A stretch of DNA of 64,000 bases from Nemertoderma westbladi. Its lineage: Eukaryota; Xenacoelomorpha; Nemertodermatida; Nemertodermatidae. The stretch spans positions 1 to 64,000 of the forward strand of contig JAUCBJ010002964.1 in the NCBI GenBank assembly GCA_032718475.1, read 5' to 3'. Under the pieces are notes generated by a model that saw only the letters and a list, made by a program, of their open reading frames with translations, did not search any database and had not been told where the DNA came from. Below, one piece after another: positions 1 to 10,505 of this stretch; the first letter of the stretch is position 1, and every line of letters begins with the position of its first letter. The translations under genes and the position numbers were made by a program.

Positions 1-187
1 CTAATGAAGGTAAGTTAAAAAGTTGCAACCTTTCAGGTTCAGTTGGAACCATGGCGTACTATATACAAGGCCATGCCATCGAGTTAACTGGGGGCGGTGA
101 CTGGGGGCAAGATTTATTTTACAACAATTTGCTATTTTGATATGGGGAAGAGTTCTATAAATTTTAATTTGCTGCATTAGATCAAAT

Positions 188-317
188 TCTGGATTATATT
201 TAAAACGCATGGAATCGTTCTAAAACGTGTTTAAAATCAATAAAAAAAATTTTGAAAAATTTTATATTGATTTTTAACACGTTTTAGAACGATTCCATGC
301 GTGTTAAATAGAATCCG
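188..317. repeat. Imperfect inverted repeat (hairpin, ~52-bp arms)
   Basis: The left arm (about 188-241) and right arm (about 266-317) are reverse complements with a few mismatches, around a loop of about 24 AT-rich bases. The core GGAATCGTTCTAAAACGTGT of the left arm reappears inverted on the right. It looks like a small MITE or snap-back element. No clear target duplication was found. Confidence 0.75.
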
Positions 318-979
318 GCGCACGATCATCATCGGCAGGCAATCAAGATTTTTTTTCTAAAAAATGTTCTAGAACAAAAAATATTCGTTCTAGAACATAA
401 TTTTTTTTTAAAAATGAATAGCTAACATCTTCTGGAACATTTTCTATACAAATAGTAATAAGAACTAGCTACTACAAAATATTTATACAGGGAAGTAGGA
501 TGTCAGAACCAGTGTCGAAATTACTAGCTAAACCTACCTAAAACGATAGCTACCATAAAATTTTGTATCTTACTTAACGAGGATGCTTCAATTACGTCCA
601 TTGACCAAATTGCAGGTGTTGAACTTCGGGGCCCCTTGTTAAGTCGGGGCCCAGGGCAATTGCCCAAAAAGCCATGCCTTCCTTAATCATTAAAATTAAA
701 AAATTAACTGTATTGAGGTCATTATTCAGAAATTAATGATAGCTTATAATACGTATAGGCCTACTGTATAATATTAATTATTTAGCAGACAGCGGGTAAT
801 ATTTTCTGATCAAATCCAACAGAGCAGAAAATGGGTTTTCTTTGTGTAGAAGCTTCCAACGAAACTCAGCTAGTTGTTGGGCGAAAGTCAAATCTTAGCT
901 GTAGAAATTCGAATATTCTAGAAAATTCAATTTCCTTGACATCAAATAAAACATAACTAACAAAAAATAAAATTTGTAA
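318..979. other. Non-coding AT-rich interval
   Basis: No credible gene. It contains two TTCTAGAA-centred palindromes near 367-400 and short motifs resembling ACTAGCTACTA, both of which recur elsewhere in the window (4570-4690, 5270-5310, 31.4-33.0 kb). It is probably decayed repeat sequence. Confidence 0.5.
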
Positions 980-1162
980 GCAGTAGTAAGGAAAGCTTGA
1001 AAAGTTGATAATTATATTTTATTTATATTTCACGTCAAGCTACTAATAGTAAAAAACCGCACCGGTAGGTATGTACAACAAGTAAATAAAAATCGACTGG
1101 AGACCCCGACATGCTTGTAATAGTGATCAGCTGACTGCAGACAGAGGATCGGTAGGTTTCGG
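980..1162 (-). repeat. Pseudo-LTR copy at the 3' side of the Penelope-like element
   Basis: The sequence starting GCAGTAGTAAGGAAAGCTTG and ending near GATCGGTAGGTTTC matches 4185-4382 in the same orientation, with small indels (for example in the AT stretch near 1010-1030). Confidence 0.8.
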
Positions 1163-1236
1163 TAGCAGGACGACAGTAGAGTTAAGTTCCCAAAGGAGAA
1201 GAACAGGCAAAGTGTGATGGGGCTTATACATACTAA

Positions 1237-1701
1237 CTAACCACTGGGAAGCAGCACCACAAACTTACGCCAATCACGTTTCTGCTCGTTAACAACTGGC
1301 TGGCGCGTGTGAATATAGTAAATTTCAAGCTTTTGCAGAACAGACCGCAGCGGGTGCCTAGCAATAACTTTGAAATGTTTAAAAAGCTCGCGCCAGTCAG
1401 TCAGCCAACGTGTATGGGGCTCGACGCGGTGCGTCATGATGTGGTTGTGCACAATCTTGCCCTGCTCACTCCCGTCATTGGCTGAACCGTCCTGGTGTTG
1501 TCTAACGCGTTCAAACAGGTGTTGGATAGTGTGTCCAACATATTCCCCCTTACAAGAGGGACAGGAGAAAGAATAAACGGCGTTAGAAACAAGGATATCA
1601 GGGACAGGATGTTTTAATGATGGGAGCGACTGGCGCAGTTTGGAGGTTGTAAAAACAAACCGAACTGGCCGTGTGCAAGACGTGGGTATGAGATCACGCA
1701 A
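1237..1701 (-). pseudogene. GIY-YIG endonuclease domain of the Penelope-like element
   Basis: This 154-residue frame is the C-terminal nuclease of the element. The first motif is VYSFSC (residues 42-47). It is followed by CPSC (47-50) and the second motif EYVGHT (53-58), so two cysteines lie between the two halves of the GIY-YIG motif. Then come R65/R67 in LFERVRQH, with histidines after them, and a Glu in LQKLEIYYIHTRQP. Cysteines between the GIY and YIG halves plus downstream histidines match the CCHH zinc-binding signature known for Penelope-like nucleases. In a working element it would nick the target DNA to prime reverse transcription. The domain looks intact, but its fusion to the RT is broken upstream, so it is marked as part of a dead element. 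Confidence 0.8.
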
Positions 1702-2069
1702 CCTTCGAACAAAGAGGTCGGTTGCCCGGCCCCGGTACTCAAACTTACAGAACTGTCAGCAGGCACCTTGTCATCAAGGTCAATGACCTCACAGGGAACC
1801 ACCGCTGGCACTTTAGTCCCTGTGTCACTGCCTGTGCGCCCCCTAGCGGCTTGTACCGCAGGAAACTCATGTAGGACCATCGCATCCGTATATTGGTTAT
1901 TGTGAAGAATAGACTTCGCTTCACCAATAGCAGTATTGAGTTGGGAACCATCCCCACCCTTACTGACGTTAAATATACGATGGAACATACCACGAACCAC
2001 ACCGCGTTTGTATGACTCAGGGGCGCACGGAGTAGCATTCAGGACGAGCCCAGTATCTGTAGGCTTGCG

Positions 2070-3701
2070 GTACTCGCACTTAAAGTGCGTGACTCGTATG
2101 TGTCACAACCATATCGAGAAAGGACAAGCGACCCTGTTCCTCCAACTCAAGGGTAAACTTGAGATTCGGATGGAGGTCGTTGACCTCCATCAACTTCTCA
2201 GTGGGGTCGTTACTTCCAAATGTTGGCGAGTATGGGACCCAAAGGGGACCCCACAGCGACACCATCTTTCTGACAGACGTAGTTGCCATGGTGATCTAGG
2301 AATACAACATCCTTGGTAGCCAACAGCATCAGACGAATAAATTGGTCCTTGCTGATTGGCTGGGTGTTGGGATGTTGCTCATACAGTAGATCAGCAGAGC
2401 TGCACCGCCTCCCTCAGTGGGACGTTAGTGAATAAACTCACAACGTCCAGTGAGTAGAGACGGTCTGTAGGTTCTACATCCAGTTCAGCGAGAAGACTGG
2501 CAGCCCCAGTACTGTTAGTCGATATCTTTCCTTCGGGCAGCACGTCCAACATATCTCTGAGGAACTCAGCGATAGGATGGTAAATGCTGCCGGGCATGGA
2601 GGTTATTGGACGTAGGGGGACACCAGCCTTGTGGACCTTGGCAAGACCATACAGCCTTGGCGGAGTGGTATCCTTGCGAGGCAATAGCCTTGCTCGGAGT
2701 TCCTTACTCTCCTCCCCCACAATACTGATGACCTCGTCACGAATAACCTCTGCCCTCCGACGGTAGATATCAATCTTAACAGCACTGGGACGACCCGGTG
2801 GGGGACCAAACCTAGTAGGGTCAGCAATAAGAGTGTCAGCCCGGACGAGGTATGACTCCTTCCTCATCAAACAGAATCCATTCCCTTTGTCGAACGGCAC
2901 AGCAATCAATCCCTGGTGCTTCAGGTAACCCGCCGTTGTAGCGACAGCATCAGACTGCCGCTGGAGGCGCATCAATCTGGCATAATTCTGGGAATGATGG
3001 GACACACTTACTCTGTCAGCATTAGCGGTGTGTGTGAAATAGACCACCTGCGAGTAGAAGAGTGCGGTGTCAAACTTGGTTTTGACCGGATTCTTGGCCC
3101 CAAGTCTGAGCACCGACTCCACCATTTCAGGCAACACTATTCCATCTTCACACCGGACTGTGCCTTCGACATTAAGTAAGGGTATCCCTAGGCTCCCTGC
3201 CCACCACCTAAACTTCTCGTCATGGGCAGCCCTCCTCTTATCTAGTTTACCCTCGCACCAGGTTGGTGCCTGGTGGACAGCATCCGCAAGCAGCTTCGTG
3301 TCAGCCAGACGAACGGCAAGGTGATGCTGGGTTCCCTCTACTCGGGCTTCCGGTGCCTTCAGTTCCGTAACCTTCCGAGCTATGGTTGTATTTAACAACC
3401 ATCGCTGGAAGGCCCAGATAGCTTCCGGTTCAGCGAAAGGGCGAGAGGAGGTTACCTTAAAGGCCAGAAACCGGCGGACCACTCCCGAATCACTGCAGCG
3501 GTTTAGGAAGGCAGTGTCGCTCCCAAGGTTCCCCGCTTTAAGAACCACGTTTCTATACCGGAGGAAGTTCTTCCATTCCCCCTTCGTTCGCAACGAGGCT
3601 ACGAAGTCCGGAGGAAAGGAGTTCGGCCCACCGGCAGTCATACCAACTAACCCAACTATCCTAATCAGCCAACCAAGGAGGAACACTACCTTGTAATGCA
3701 T
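2070..3701 (-). pseudogene. Penelope-like reverse transcriptase, frameshifted and missing its active-site block
   Basis: The main open frame (3701-2391, 436 codons) has an N-terminal region, then the RT signature RLYGLAKVHKAGVPLRPITS and, near its end, LYSLDVVSLFTNVPL. This is characteristic of Penelope-like RTs. A frameshift close to 2400 moves the reading into another frame, where the motif GVAVGSPLGPILANIW is readable (about 2215-2250). That frame stops shortly after. The following conserved stretch (HPNLKFTLELEE, then FLDMVVTH, about 2090-2180) is in yet another frame. The segment that should carry the YxDD catalytic motif between these two is absent, implying a deletion of several tens of codons. 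No activity is expected. Confidence 0.8.
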
Positions 3702-4184
3702 TAATTAATTACCCTGGAGTCAAATGAATTGTATAATGCACCAAATAATAAGTTCACGATAAAAGCAATAAAAACAACAAACTAAGAATGATATATACAA
3801 ATAATATTTACAGTGTGGAATATTTACAAAAACAGAAAGCGATTAGGCCTATTACGGGAACATCAGTTTACTCGTCGTCCAGCCGACCAAACCTGGTGAT
3901 TCAGTGATTCGCGAGTACCGAAACGCGAGATGGGAAACTGGTCCGAATAACAGAAAAACCGGAACACGGAACGCGAGAACTTTCAGAAGTCGCAGAGCAA
4001 GGGCGTCCCGAAGTCAACCGATATCCCACCTAATTCCTATTCAATCCCGCTGTCCGTAGTTAGGCATTGTATCGTGAAAGTAGAAATGGGACAACTCATT
4101 GGGGAAGACTCAAACGCACTGAATCGACAGCGAATTGCAATAAGTTGTTTCAGACCAATTGGTTGTCAATAATTACTGAATTAA

Positions 4185-4382
4185 GCAGTAGTAAAGGAAA
4201 GCTTGAAAAGTTAATAATTATATTTTATTTATATTTATATTTAACGTCAAGCTACTAACTAATAGTAAAAAAACGTACCGGTAGGTATGTACAAGTACAG
4301 AAGTAAATAAAAATCGACTGGAGACCCAGACATGCATGTAATAGTGATCAGATGACTGCAAACAGCTGATCGGTAGGTTTCG
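4185..4382 (-). repeat. Pseudo-LTR copy at the 5' side of the Penelope-like element
   Basis: Direct repeat of 980-1162, beginning GCAGTAGTAAAGGAAAGCTTG and ending at CGGTAGGTTTCG. It includes the shared TACCGGTAGGTATGTAC and AATCGACTGGAGACC segments. Confidence 0.8.
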
Positions 4383-4432
4383 CCCCAATACATGCATGTC
4401 TAAAATCAAATGTCTTCAACATGTCTTCAAAT

Positions 4433-4560
4433 GCATTTCTGGGTCTCCAGTCCATTTTTATTTACTTGTTGTACATACCTACCGTTACGGTTTTTTACTA
4501 TTAGTAACTTGACGTTAAATATACATATAACTGTATAAATAAAAATAAAATTTGTAAGCT
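4433..4560 (+). repeat. Inverted pseudo-LTR fragment
   Basis: The stretch from CTGGGTCTCCAGTCCATTTT to about 4560 is the reverse complement of the second half of the adjacent pseudo-LTR. It forms an inverted pair with 4185-4382. Inverted terminal copies of this kind are typical of Penelope-like insertions. Confidence 0.7.
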
Positions 4561-4904
4561 TTTTTAAAAATTAATTCTAGAACAAAATATATTTGTTCTA
4601 GAACATTTTATTATTTTTTTCAAATGTATCTCATGTTCTAGAACATTTCATAATAAGAAATAGCAAAAACTAGGTAGTAAAAAAATTGTTTAGGGAGGGG
4701 GGGGGGGGGGGGGGGTGTGTACCTATAACACACTAGTACCATGCATTCTACCTCGAATGATAAGTTTATTTTACAGAAAATAACTTATCTTTTATTGGCG
4801 CAATGGTAGGACTAATTCCATCACATGCGTACTTTTTAACCAGGTTGTGTGTAAATTTAGGAATCGCGTAATTTTTATTGAAATTAATATCTCATAACTC
4901 TCCA

Positions 4905-4952
4905 AACCACGTACGCGTTTCGACCTTACTCGGTCTCATCAGCGCAGCGTGG
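4905..4952 (-). ncRNA. Hammerhead-ribozyme-like core
   Basis: On the minus strand, CTGATGA (4942-4936) is followed by a 4-bp stem II with a 6-base loop (GACC-GAGTAA-GGTC, 4935-4922) and then GAAA (4921-4918). This is the exact conserved core order and spacing of a hammerhead ribozyme. The flanks CCACG and CGTGG can pair around it, and a short stem III of 3 bp with loop CGTA can be drawn after GAAA. The base at the expected cleavage position in that fold is G rather than A, C or U, so this copy may not cleave. Such ribozymes are known from animal retrozymes, schistosome SINE-like repeats and Penelope-like elements. A tRNA-SINE conserved domain that merely looks alike is the alternative. Confidence 0.55.
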
Positions 4953-5013
4953 TGTCGGATTCGAACCTGGGACCTCGAGGTGGAAGCCGAGACAACAACC
5001 ACTAGGCCACAGA
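4953..5013 (-). other. tRNA-like (SINE head) module with Pol III A and B boxes
   Basis: On the minus strand the segment contains TGGCCTAGTGG, which fits the A box, and a perfect B box GGTTCGAATCC (about 4968-4958). An anticodon-like arm (CTCGG...TCGAG) has an 8-base loop, one base too long for a normal tRNA. The acceptor stem is not well paired. It is therefore better read as a tRNA-derived SINE-type promoter than as a functional tRNA. Confidence 0.6.
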
Positions 5014-5248
5014 TTTTTGAGATATGGAGTATTAATTTCAAAGCCAGCTGCCATTTTATTAGCCCCTGATTTTTATTATTGATACTAACAATGTGTTGGC
5101 AAGCTGTGGTTTAAGTAAGTTAAAAGTTATTTTCGGTAAAATAAACTTATCATTCGAGGTTAAGACCCTTAGATCCCTTCCTATGATAAATGTATAGTAA
5201 CAAACACCTCGAAAAACACAGCTTGCCAACACATTGTTACTATCAATA

Positions 5249-6691
5249 GCCAACATGACATAGATCATTTCTAAGTAAAAAGTACAAAAAACTAGCTACT
5301 AAAAAAATAACGTTTATGGGTACACGCATAGGCCTACTATAGTGGTGTTGTTGCCGGCTGTTGTAGTATTAAGGGATATGGTGTATATTAGGCCGCGTTC
5401 ACACTACCGAGTCAAAGTCAAAATGGAAAAAAAATAACAAGAAATTAATTTTTTTCTAGAACGCCCTTATGTATTATATTAGGCCTATATAATGTATTAT
5501 TATTTATTATTGCTAGTTAGCTATATTTATTTTATTTTGACTTTGACTTATTAACATGATTCAGTTGGCATAGATAATGAACAACCATCAAAAAATGAGG
5601 TTTTGAGAATATATTTTACACCCAACCTCAATTTTGACTAGTTTGGTTAACACAGCTCAGTTAGTTGGTTATATAGAGTAGTCTGGCAGATATATGCAAG
5701 GACATCTAGAACATATTATTTAATATAATAAATACTATGTTCTAGAAGTATTCATATATGGCGTTTTTTACACAGAATAATGCATGGCATTATTGATAAC
5801 AATATTAGGCCTACCTTCCTATATCGTCAAAACTTTTACTCCTGCATATACTCCCATGCAAGGTATAATGCAATATCTGCCTTACTACAGTTGTAGCAAG
5901 TAGCCTTTGTCATATTCAATTAATTTATGCCGATGGTTAATGACATTGTAAAATATATTTACGTTTTATAGGATATGCCTATCTACTGTAGCCTATCAGT
6001 CTACCAATCCTAAATTCGATCTGTGGCGGTACAGTAGCATGTACGATTTTACGACCTTATGTATGTTTAATTTCATTATAAGTATTCGTCTAGAATTAGG
6101 CCTAGCCTATAAAGTCTGCATAATTTCTTTGATTTTACAGCCACATGTAATACATGTTGTACTCTATAGAGCATTAATGAGATACGGTAGGTACATTGCA
6201 ACGAAGTTTTATGTTTGCTGTTATTCTGTTAACGGCGCTGATATGTAAAGTTTCTTATTTTAGAATAAAATATTAGTATTGTTAGTTGTCGAGACCCAGC
6301 ATAAAAAATGTGGTATGGATGTGACTTTATGTAACTAATATTCTAAAGGTACGTTTAACATTAGCAAATAAACTGGGTTCAGAGTTCGTAGTAAAATTGG
6401 TTTGAAGTTCACGCGTTTGTGTTACACAGAACTACAGATTACGCTATTCGAATTTGTTTACTATAGGCCTACAGCTTATTTCTCAGCAACTCTCCACTTT
6501 CTTAAACTAAAAGTAAAAACTAAAAGTGCGGTATAATTACTGGAACGTCGGTTGTCATTGTTGGTCTCGTCATTGTCATCGCGTCACCGTTGTGAATATT
6601 TGAACGACAATAAGTCAGTCAATCTCTGATGAAATGGTAACAAACTTGGAACACATGTACTGTAATCTATCAGAAATTGTACACCCACCCA
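5249..6691. other. Non-coding AT-rich interval
   Basis: No convincing gene on either strand. It holds several TAGGCCTA sites, a few TTCTAGAAC palindromes (near 5453, 5705 and 5740) and short open frames without recognisable motifs. Confidence 0.5.
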
Positions 6692-6699
6692 TAACATAC

Positions 6700-6845
6700 T
6701 GTATGTTCATACTTTTATTAGGGCTTATAAGTATTTATTAGCAAGATAATATAGAATAAAAGAAATTGGTTCCGATAAATTGCGAATCAGTTTTCGGTTA
6801 CCCCCTCCCCTCTTTTTTTATAGAATGACTTTCTTCTGTCTAAAA
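6700..6845 (-). repeat. Direct repeat copy 1 (pair of 10245-10392)
   Basis: About 145 bp beginning TGTTCATACTTTTATT and ending near ATAGAATGACTTTCTTCTGT is nearly identical to 10245-10392 in the same orientation. The second copy has one extra GACTGAAT unit. The second copy lies just 3' of the Patched-domain gene, so this one may be a displaced piece of that gene's 3' flank. Confidence 0.8.
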
Positions 6846-7292
6846 CCCTACCTCTTGAATTAGCCAGTCATCGCCCGCGTATGACATTTGGTTCGGTGGT
6901 GGGGTGGGTTGGAATGTTTCGATCACGGAGGGGTGGTCGGGGTTGGGTTGGGAAGAAATAGTTCAGCCGCGAAGGGGTGGTTCACTAGTCTAACAGGCCA
7001 GTCGGGATCTCCACCCCCTCCAAATGCAGCTGGACGTTCAACTGGGTGATCGGCGCCTGGAAGGACGGCCATTGCCTGCTTGTTAGTCCCCAAACAGAAC
7101 GCCACATGGTCTAGGTAGCGAGCCAGGTCTTGGAACAACATCGATATGAAGTACCGTAGTGGAATATGTTCCACAAAACCACTCATTGCTTCTTCGGCTG
7201 CTATCATTGGCTGTAATCCGTATCTGTGCTTGAGGCTGTGACTAAGAATACCATAGAATACAATATTATATTGAATGTGAGGTTGTCGAAGA

Positions 7293-9310
7293 ACTACTAC
7301 TATGATCGGCATGCTGCATTGCAGCTGCATTTTTAAGAATGCTGTGCCGGCTTGTCAACAAAATTGCACCGCCACAACTCCCTATCACCCATGACATTTG
7401 CTAGATCATCCGCATCTTTAAGGTCAGTGTCCTTTAAGATGCGTCTCAAGAAAGTCATGGGCTGTCCACCATGCTTATTCACTCCATGAGGCTGCCAAAG
7501 TACAAGATTATGCACTGGCTGGTCCTCACGGCGAAAGCAATGTCCTGCAAAGCGGAGGCGATTTTGTTCTAGTGTCAAGCTTGGGGGAACCAATGAGACA
7601 CCTCCAATGTTATATAGTGTCTGGTTGGAGATGTGTGCATTGTACTTGACACAATGAACCCGGCGTAGCATTCTTGTGAATGTGCCATCCAGAGATTTGG
7701 TGTCCTCAGCAGTTAGAGCCCAGCATGGACTCCCGTAGAGGAGTACTGGAACTACTGCTGCTCTAAATAATCGGACCTTAAGTTTCCGATTAATTCTCGG
7801 TGACTTCCAAATCCTGGAAAGCCTATTCAAGGCTGCCCATGCCTTTCCCTTACGTATTCGAAGGTCCTCACCTGACTTCCGGATCCATGATCCCAGGTAA
7901 CAGAAGTCGTCCACATGCTCAAGCATACCATCCTTTGAGCTTATGCTCATCCGATCAGAGACTTGCTGAGGACTTTCAAAGTTAACTGTCAGAATTTTGG
8001 TCTTTCTGGAGTTAATAAAAAGACCAACACTAGAAGCAGCATGTTCTAATGAGCTGAGGAGCCGTTGGGCTCCCTCTAATGATTCTGATAGTACTCCTAA
8101 GTCATCAGCAAAGTCAAGATCAGTTAGGTACTTGGCAGGATTTCCTCGACTTCTGGAGCCAGTAGGTGGAGTTATCATCACCCCATCATCATTATAATGA
8201 TCTAAGGACATGCGTAGAACATAGTCAACCACAATAATGAACAAGAATGGTGCAAGTGTGTCTCCTTGGAGGACGCCCCATAACACTTCAAATGGTTCTG
8301 TGTCACCGTCAACAGTAGACACAAATGTTGTCGAACCATCGTATACTGATCTGATTGCTGCAATAATTTCATCAGGAATCCCATATAATGAAAGTATGCT
8401 GAACATACGTGAGCGAGAGACTGAATCAAAGGCCTTGAAGAAGTCAACAAAGATAACAGCCAGATGCCTGTCTTTCTTTTTTGATAACTCTTCAATTATC
8501 CTTCTAAGTGCCAAAATGGGCTCCATGGTCCCACGACCTTTACGGAACCCATTCTGATTTCCACGGAGCAGTCTCTCAATGGGATCCCTGATGCGATTTA
8601 ATAGAATCCTATTGTATAGCTTTGCAGCAATCGAGATCAATGAGATTCCCCGAAAAGAACCATAGAGTGTTAGGTTGCCCTTCTTGGGAACTGGCACCAA
8701 CTTATTTGTTTTCATTTCTTGTGGGACTCTTGTTGTTCGGTAGATGTCTACTATGATGGGATAGATGAGCTTTAAACACTCAGGTATTTTAAAGACCTCA
8801 GGGGGAACACCATCTACTCCACTGGCACGATTGGTCTTAATGCTCTTTGCAGCAGCCTTCACTTCTGCAAAGGAGATATCGTCAATGGGAATATCTGGGA
8901 GTACAGACTCAGACACTTTTACTTCAATAAAGTTATCAGGCAATACCCTGTCATTATTGAGGAGCTTTTCAAAGTGAGCTTTCCAACCATTGAGGCGATC
9001 GGCTGGTGATTCAGCCTTAACCTTGGTGGTTGGTTGGCTTTTCCGCCCAGTAAGCAGATTGATCGATTTCCATGCCTGGGATGATTGCCTGCTGTCGTCA
9101 GCATCATTGATGGCATCAACCTGTTGGTTTATTAGCTCCTGTAGATTAGCAGAGTACTGCCTGTTCAGGGACCTAGATGCAGCCTTAACTGCATTCTTGG
9201 CCGCTGTAGTCTGTTTGAGTCGGGACTCTTTCTGCGCCTTATGAAGGTCATTTCGGCACTTCTGAATTTTGTTGTCAGTCCAGGGGGCCCTTTTCCTATT
9301 GTCGAAGAAC
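7293..9310 (-). mobile_element. 5'-truncated non-LTR retrotransposon (LINE copy A) with RT ORF
   Basis: The uninterrupted frame 9444-7333 covers the linker and reverse transcriptase. Its first 45-50 codons (with a poly-G stretch) look like flanking sequence, so element coding starts near 9300. RT motifs are SFRGISLISIAAKLYNRIL (residues 263-281), QNGFRKGRGT (297-306), FVDFFKAFDSV with D334, QGDTLAPFLF (393-402) and the catalytic LDFADD (443-448). The C-terminal part has RLFRAAVVPVLLYGSPCWAL. No apurinic-type endonuclease domain is present, so the copy is 5' truncated. It is the best-preserved of three copies of this family in the window (others at 34861-37962 and 47654-49083). Clade is uncertain; RTE/Jockey-like is my best guess. 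Confidence 0.85.
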
Positions 9311-9474
9311 ATACAGTATGAAAGATGGTAAACCCCCCCCCCCCTCCCCCCGGAGACTCCTAGGCTGTAAAACTTGATTACAGTACATTTTTTTTCGGAC
9401 CTCATCCGCACGTAAACACCATACATGTAGAATAATATTGACAATGATTACCTATGTAAAACCAAGACAATAGA

Positions 9475-9600
9475 TTAGCCATAACGCGAAAATTAGCCGT
9501 ACCGCGACTTTGAAAGTCGCATTACGGCTAAGCTCTCAAAAAAATAGCCGTAACGCGACAATAGCCGTAATTGCGACATTAGCCGTAACGCGACGACACC
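9475..9600. repeat. Cluster of short TAGCCGTAACGCGAC repeats
   Basis: At least five near-copies of TAGCCGTAACGCGAC occur in 126 bp, one as an inverted copy forming a hairpin (GCCGTACCGCGAC facing GTCGCATTACGGC). The sequence is CpG-rich within an AT-rich background. Function is unknown. It could be the remains of a terminal repeat or a regulatory cluster. Confidence 0.65.
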
Positions 9601-10244
9601 TTTTCCGCTGGGTAGTGCTTCGAATTGGATCCGCTTACAAGTAACACTTCTCTAATACTTCACTACTACTTCTCTGCAGTTTGGGCCTATCCATTCAATA
9701 GCATTCCTTGGCCCTCACTATTATTGTTTGGCTACCAAATAAAGTTTACCCAAATAACATAAAAAAATGATCAATGGTGGGGTTGGTCGTTGGTGGTGGA
9801 AAGATATCTACAAATTAATTAACTTTTAACACAATTTAATACAATTTAACTGTTAGGAAAATAAAAAATATCCGCTAATGTTAGCGATGATTTTTCAGTG
9901 TAAACTTGGGCTTATTGTGTTGATTTTAAGTGTAATTTATTTATTTATTTTTGTGTATATGACAATAGTTAATGCGTTAATGGGCCACGTTTTGGGAATG
10001 GTTTTTGAGGTTTTGTGGACTATTTGGCTGAGTTACAAACTGTACACACCCGTTTAGTAGATAAGTTGTGTTAAAACATAAGCTCAAGTGTAGTGTAGAA
10101 TGTGGGGTTCATTCAATAAATAGTCATTGGACATATGTTTATCTGCACAAAATTTGGGGAACCCCTTCAATATTCACCTTGTTTGTTGCTATGCTAAATC
10201 CATGTTGCTAGAGAAAACATCAAATTGAAGGTGACTGCATAACA

Positions 10245-10392
10245 TATGTTCATACTTTTATTCGGGCTTATAAGTATTTATTAGCAAGATAATATAGAAT
10301 AAAAGAAATTGGTTCCGATAAATTGCGAATCAGTTTTGGGTTACCCCCTCCCCTCCTTTTTTATAGAATGACTGAATGACTTTCTTCTGTTG
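10245..10392 (-). repeat. Direct repeat copy 2 (pair of 6700-6845)
   Basis: Second copy of the roughly 145-bp repeat, located 110-260 bp downstream of the stop codon of the Patched-domain gene. The interval between the two copies contains LINE copy A. Confidence 0.8.
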
Positions 10393-10481
10393 AATCTTGA
10401 GATCAACCCATTGATTGGACTCTCAAAACATTCTGTTTATATGATTTGTAAAGAACCAATACATTTCTTTATCCGTTACAA

Positions 10482-10487
10482 TTTATT
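10482..10487 (-). promoter_or_regulatory. Polyadenylation signal AATAAA
   Basis: Minus-strand AATAAA lies about 20 bases after the stop codon of the Patched-domain ORF, implying a very short 3' UTR if it is used. Confidence 0.4.
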
Positions 10488-10505
10488 CCCTACTATAGAT
10501 AAATA

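Larger units (their letters stand above)
980..4560 (-). mobile_element. Penelope-like retroelement, defective, with pseudo-LTRs
   Basis: The element reads on the minus strand: reverse transcriptase (3701 down to about 2070) then a GIY-YIG nuclease (1701-1237). That order is typical of endonuclease-bearing Penelope-like elements. The body is bounded by direct copies of a roughly 185-200 bp repeat (980-1162 and 4185-4382), with a third, inverted copy at 4433-4560. Direct plus inverted pseudo-LTRs are a known layout for this class. The coding region has at least two frameshifts and has lost a block of the RT core, so this copy cannot be autonomous. Confidence 0.85.
4750..5163. mobile_element. 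Palindromic non-autonomous element carrying a tRNA-like and a hammerhead-like module
   Basis: The ends at 4750-4792 and 5122-5163 are inverted copies (CCTCGAATGATAAGTTTATT on the left). Inside them a second nested inverted pair (about 4880-4900 and 5012-5042, GAAATTAATA...) flanks a compact tRNA-like plus ribozyme-like segment on the minus strand. A further inverted pair (5077-5109 and 5217-5248, containing TGTGTTGGCAAGCTGTG) overlaps the right edge, so a second small foldback may be interlocked with the first. No protein-coding content is seen. Confidence 0.55.

Noticed and set aside
4953-5013. Functional tRNA gene
   Set aside because: The anticodon loop is 8 bases and the acceptor stem does not pair well; only the Pol III boxes are convincing.
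6923-7330. 135-codon minus-strand frame between the 6700 repeat and LINE copy A
   Set aside because: No recognisable motif, Gly/Pro-rich tail from low-complexity GC sequence, and it overlaps the LINE 3' junction. Probably a chance frame.
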